Made by a program: the position numbers and the translations under genes
In this document: positions 5,096-6,420 of the stretch, piece after piece
Layout: each line of letters begins with the position of its first letter
Numbering within the stretch: the first letter of the stretch is position 1
Notes under the pieces: model-generated
The model's input: the letters and a program-made list of their open reading frames with translations, nothing else
Told to the model about the DNA's origin: nothing
Databases searched by the model: none
Source: DASVHF01 sp036382695
GTDB taxonomy: Bacteria > Patescibacteriota > Microgenomatia > Woykebacterales > RBG-16-39-9b
DNA: 6,420 nucleotides
Direction of reading: 5' to 3'
Assembly: GCA_036382695.1 (NCBI GenBank)
Contig: DASVHF010000029.1
Span: 1-6,420, forward strand

Positions 5096-5110
5096 AGGAA
5101 AGGGGCTGAG

Positions 5111-6420
5111 ATGACCTTCATCTTCCCAGCGCTACAGTGGATATGCTGGATCGGGGCGATACTCGTCTTTCCAGGTACCGTGGCCGCGTATTACCTGTTC
5201 GAGTACGAGAGGGAGAAGGCCAAGCCGTGGCTGACACGGATGCTTTACCTCTCGTTGGGTCTCGCGGCGGCCGGGTTCTTCTTCGGCTCAATCGTAGTGG
5301 TTCCGGCCGGCCACCAGGGAATGCCGCTACGGCTAGGCGCCCCACAAGACCGAGTGCTCGGGATGGGTCCTGGTTGGCGGATCCCCGTGTTAGAGCGCGT
5401 CCAGCTCTACGACACGCGGGTCCAGAAGGTTCCCTATGAGGATCTGGATACCGCCTCGGCCGAATACCAGTCCGTGAAGGTCACTGGGGTGCTCAACTAC
5501 CGCATCAACCCCGAAGCGATTCCGTGGTTGGTGCGCAACGTGGGTACACTGGGGCAGCTGGAGGACAAGACCCTCATACCGGCCTTGCACAACAACCTCA
5601 AGGCCCTGATGCCTAGCTACGAGATCCTGGCGGTTCTCGGCAACCGAAACCGTATAGGGCAGCAAGTGACCGACTTGATGGACCGTACCTTCGATCAGTA
5701 CCGGACGGATGAAGGTCTGCGGGTGGTCTTCTTCACCGCCGAAGTGGAGGAGGAGAAGATACCCGAAGAATGCACTCTGGATCCATTCGTCCCGGCCATC
5801 GAGTTCATCCCGGAGGAGCTGGGGGACATCGGTCTGGAGGCGGGCTCCGAGCCTGAGGTCGAGGGAGAACCGCAGACTTCTCCGACACCAGTTCCTGACG
5901 AAGACGGAGAGACCGGCACTGCGCCTTCGGACATAGTGGTTGATGAGAGCCGCTGCATCCAGTCGGTGTTCTTGCAGAATATCGACTTCAGTCCCGACTT
6001 CAACGACGCGATTGAGGACAAGCAAGTTGCTCTTCAAGAAGCGCAGAGGGAGCTCTTCGTCCTGTCTCGAAGGCAAATCGAAGCAGATCAGTTGGAGGCT
6101 ACCGCGGACGGCGAGAAGCGTGCGACCATCAAGAGGGCTGAGGGTATAGCTGCGGCGAACACGCAGATCGCGAACTCGCTGAGTGGCCCCTTGGGAGAAA
6201 GAGCCCTTCTCTTCCAGTGGATGCAGACTCTCGGGCCAACCATCAGGACGATGCTTCTCCCGGTGGGGGAAGGGATCATCATCGATCCGTCTCAGTTAAT
6301 CGGTGAAGTGCCTTCGGAGGATGCAACCGGCGGCCAGTTAGGACCGTTCCAGCTGCCGGAGGCTACCATCCCGACGCCTACACCGAGCCCGACGCCTGAG
6401 CCCGTCGCCGAGGAAACGGG
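5111..6420 (+). CDS. SPFH/Band 7 (prohibitin-like) membrane protein with a split domain; runs off the right edge
   Basis: The frame is open for 436 codons with no stop before the edge. Two transmembrane helices (about 8-29 and 43-65) are followed by a Band 7 domain. Prohibitin-like signs are VPAGHQGMPLRLG (64-76), RIPVLERVQLYDTR (90-103), EYQSVKVTGVLNYRI (118-132) and, after an interruption, FLQNIDFSPDFNDAIEDKQ (287-305). A charged, Ala/Glu/Gln-rich helix follows (305-355), as in the coiled coil of SPFH oligomers. Such proteins assemble large membrane rings or microdomain scaffolds, often controlling membrane proteases. Oddly, an acidic Pro/Glu/Gly-rich stretch (about 212-281), bounded by Cys221 and Cys282, splits the domain before the NIDFS strand. 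The C-terminal part begins a Pro/Thr-rich tail (419-431). The start ATG has AGGGG five bases upstream and an in-frame TAG at 5093-5095. G/C is high (37 of 60 at 5521-5580), unlike dprA next door. Family call is firm; partner and role are unknown. Confidence 0.9.
   Translation, partial: MTFIFPALQWICWIGAILVFPGTVAAYYLFEYEREKAKPWLTRMLYLSLGLAAAGFFFGSIVVVPAGHQGMPLRLGAPQDRVLGMGPGWRIPVLERVQLYDTRVQKVPYEDLDTASAEYQSVKVTGVLNYRINPEAIPWLVRNVGTLGQLEDKTLIPALHNNLKALMPSYEILAVLGNRNRIGQQVTDLMDRTFDQYRTDEGLRVVFFTAEVEEEKIPEECTLDPFVPAIEFIPEELGDIGLEAGSEPEVEGEPQTSPTPVPDEDGETGTAPSDIVVDESRCIQSVFLQNIDFSPDFNDAIEDKQVALQEAQRELFVLSRRQIEADQLEATADGEKRATIKRAEGIAAANTQIANSLSGPLGERALLFQWMQTLGPTIRTMLLPVGEGIIIDPSQLIGEVPSEDATGGQLGPFQLPEATIPTPTPSPTPEPVAEET

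Noticed and set aside
5390..6076. Long open frame of 228 codons on the minus strand inside the SPFH gene
   Set aside because: The plus strand encodes a clear Band 7 protein across the whole stretch. The minus frame is a GC-driven shadow with low-complexity content and no RBS.
1..6420. CRISPR array, insertion sequence or defence-system operon
   Set aside because: No regularly spaced repeats, terminal inverted repeats, transposase or known defence domain found on either strand.

Overview
The window looks like a bacterial chromosome segment carrying ordinary core genes among small exported or membrane proteins. A Candidate Phyla Radiation (Patescibacteria) origin is plausible. The evidence is AT-rich core genes with apparently leaderless starts and a membrane-anchored cupredoxin of a type I associate with that group. 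This is inference only, because there is no rRNA or other phylogenetic marker here.

Layout. Bases 1-75 are the last codons of a gene entering from the left. It is followed at once by a membrane-anchored cupredoxin (85-477, +). A hairpin terminator (534-573) separates this from a convergent gene for a small secreted protein of unknown function (594-878, -), which has a near-ideal sigma70 promoter. A 254-base divergent intergenic region with nested repeats follows. Then come guaA (GMP synthase, 1133-2650, +), a HAD-superfamily hydrolase (2742-3524, +), and a gene-free stretch of about 345 bases (3525-3869). That stretch folds by hand into several nested RNA domains and ends in an intrinsic terminator. 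After it come dprA (3870-4970, +) and a two-TM SPFH/prohibitin-like protein (5111 to beyond the right edge, +).

Two gene styles alternate. guaA, the HAD gene and dprA are AT-rich, have a -10 box 6-8 bases before their ATG and show no Shine-Dalgarno sequence, so their mRNAs are predicted to be leaderless. The cupredoxin, the small secreted protein and the SPFH protein are richer in G+C, have clear Shine-Dalgarno sites and encode exported or membrane products. Where their promoters are visible (the last two), these are textbook TTGACN-17-TATAAT promoters.

The genes do not form an obvious pathway: purine synthesis, phosphate-ester chemistry, DNA uptake/recombination and envelope functions sit side by side, mostly as single-gene transcription units. 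The most promising undescribed element is the putative structured RNA between the HAD gene and dprA. Other points are the SPFH domain split by an acidic insertion, the cupredoxin lacking its blue-copper ligands, and the dyad symmetries over the guaA and HAD promoters. No CRISPR array, tRNA, rRNA, insertion sequence or recognisable defence system is visible.
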